Source: JAVBOP01 sp031550405 (GTDB lineage: Bacteria > Bacteroidota > Ignavibacteria > Kapaibacteriales > UBA2268). Taken from it: a stretch of 23,870 nucleotides of DNA. The notes under the pieces were generated by a model. It ran no database searches. It was not told where the DNA came from and was given only the letters and a program-made list of their open reading frames with translations. The stretch's first letter is position 1, and every line of letters starts with the position of its first letter. Position numbers and translations under genes: made by a program. The stretch spans positions 1 through 23,870 of the forward strand of contig JAVBOP010000139.1 of NCBI GenBank assembly GCA_031550405.1. The letters are read 5' to 3'. Shown one piece after another: positions 23,217-23,870 of this stretch.

Positions 23217-23474
23217 CTATATAAGTTCTTTTAAATCAATAAAATAGTCTTCTGTGATTGTGTTGGCGAGAAGCTTCCTTGCAGCAGAGTCAGCTAATCT
23301 TTCAGCCTCTTCCATACCGCCCGCTTCTATTTGCAAGCTGATGATTTTTCCAACCCTTACGTTAGAAAATTGCTTAAATTCGAGACTATGCAAAGACATT
23401 TCAATAGCTTTGCCCTGCGCATCAAGAATGCCGTCTCTCAAATTTACCTTAATTAACGCTAAATATTTTTTCAT
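23217..23474 (-). CDS. purS: Phosphoribosylformylglycinamidine synthase subunit PurS
   Basis: An 85-residue protein of the PurS family, the small subunit that bridges PurQ and PurL in the three-part FGAM synthase. 'VNLRDGILDAQGKAIEMSLHSLEF' and 'NVRVGKIISLQIE' are the family landmarks. It is the first gene of purS-purQ-traB/gumN and has a consensus promoter about 35 bp upstream. Confidence 0.94.
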   Translation of the reverse strand: MKKYLALIKVNLRDGILDAQGKAIEMSLHSLEFKQFSNVRVGKIISLQIEAGGMEEAERLADSAARKLLANTITEDYFIDLKELI

Positions 23475-23510
23475 AATATATTCTTACATCCAATATACAT
23501 TCAACATTTA

Positions 23511-23541
23511 CAAAAATACCAAAAAAACCCAAACTGGCAAA
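23511..23541 (-). promoter_or_regulatory. purS-purQ promoter
   Basis: Minus strand TTTG (23538-23541), 19-bp spacer, TATTTTTG (23511-23518): a full consensus match. Expected start near 23505, about 30 nt before the purS ATG. No PurR-box or guanine riboswitch was seen in the short leader. Confidence 0.75.
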
Positions 23542-23573
23542 CCGCTTACTATCCGCTGTGTCATATTAAGCCG

Positions 23574-23870
23574 TTATTCAATTTTTGCGGCAATTTTGCC
23601 TCGAACGCCGCTGTAGCGCTTTAGCTCAGCGCCTGCGTCGCCAACTATAGTCGAAGTCGATACTTTGACTGGAATTTTTCTGTCATCGTCTGTTATCCAC
23701 AGATTTATGCTGTTATGGTATTTAAATAAAAACCCTTCGGATATAATTGGCTGTATTAAAATTGTTCTAAATTTGCCTGCTGGCACTTTGACAGTTTCGC
23801 GCTTAACCACTTTAACTGGCAAGCTAAATGTCGTATCCTTGTAAAAATTATTAAGATAGAATATATCACC
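23574..23870 (-). CDS. DUF3108 domain protein, C-terminal part (partial)
   Basis: The frame is open from the right edge of the window; a TTG at 23820-23822 is an internal Leu codon, not a start. About 98 residues are visible, including 'YLNNFYKDTTFSLPVKVVKR', 'ETVKVPAGKFRTILIQPII', 'INLWITDDDRKIPVKV' and a tail 'AELKRYSGV'. These match the C-terminal half of DUF3108, a beta-rich secreted or periplasmic domain of unknown function common in Bacteroidota and Proteobacteria. The N-terminus and signal peptide are outside the window. No terminator was found in the 32 bp between its stop and the purS promoter. Confidence 0.75.
   Translation of the reverse strand, partial: GDIFYLNNFYKDTTFSLPVKVVKRETVKVPAGKFRTILIQPIISEGFLFKYHNSINLWITDDDRKIPVKVSTSTIVGDAGAELKRYSGVRGKIAAKIE

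Overview
The window looks like AT-rich chromosomal DNA from a member of the Bacteroidota/Chlorobiota (FCB) group, most like the Kapabacteria-Ignavibacteria branch. The evidence is a GWxTD-domain protein, a PorV/PorQ-type outer-membrane protein, a TonB-dependent receptor with an N-terminal carboxypeptidase-regulatory-like domain, an 'Alvin'-type 2[4Fe-4S] ferredoxin like those of green sulfur bacteria, and promoters matching the Bacteroidota pattern TTTG-N19/20-TAnnTTTG. Species-level placement is inference; the 16S fragment could settle it.

Layout, left to right. 1-369: 5' third of a 16S rRNA gene on the minus strand, leaving the window on the left. 370-780: its leader and two tandem promoters, each inside a perfect 47-bp direct repeat. 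781-14273 (minus strand): a long envelope locus read right to left: TonB-dependent receptor, a 1626-residue secreted protein with a PorSS/type-A-like C-terminal domain, a PorV/PorQ-like barrel, a terminator, then a GWxTD lipoprotein-like/secreted protein, an LpxL-type lipid A acyltransferase and an OprO/P-type porin, closed by a terminator before the rRNA promoters. 13867-14570: a long divergent intergenic region with promoters for the receptor (minus) and the ferredoxin (plus) and an A16 tract.

14571-18135 (plus strand): ferredoxin with its own promoter and terminator; a decayed IS1-family transposase; an RluA-family pseudouridine synthase with a likely TTG start; a small lipoprotein followed by a PlsC acyltransferase; then tRNA-Phe(GAA), whose promoter overlaps the end of plsC, and a terminator.

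18175-23870 (minus strand): RecQ helicase; a second IS1-family fragment; tmRNA (ssrA) with promoter, an unusual terminator-like hairpin just before its 5' end, and a 3' terminator; a purS-purQ-TraB/GumN cluster with its own promoter; and the C-terminal part of a DUF3108 protein running off the right edge.

Functionally the window mixes housekeeping functions (rRNA, tRNA, tmRNA, purine synthesis, RNA modification, DNA repair) with a dedicated outer-membrane surface-protein locus. The most interesting unit is the receptor / giant secreted protein / PorV-like set: two of its members carry EF-hand-like calcium loops, and its architecture suggests a dedicated surface display system related to type IX secretion. 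All functions are from sequence reading alone; no database search was run.
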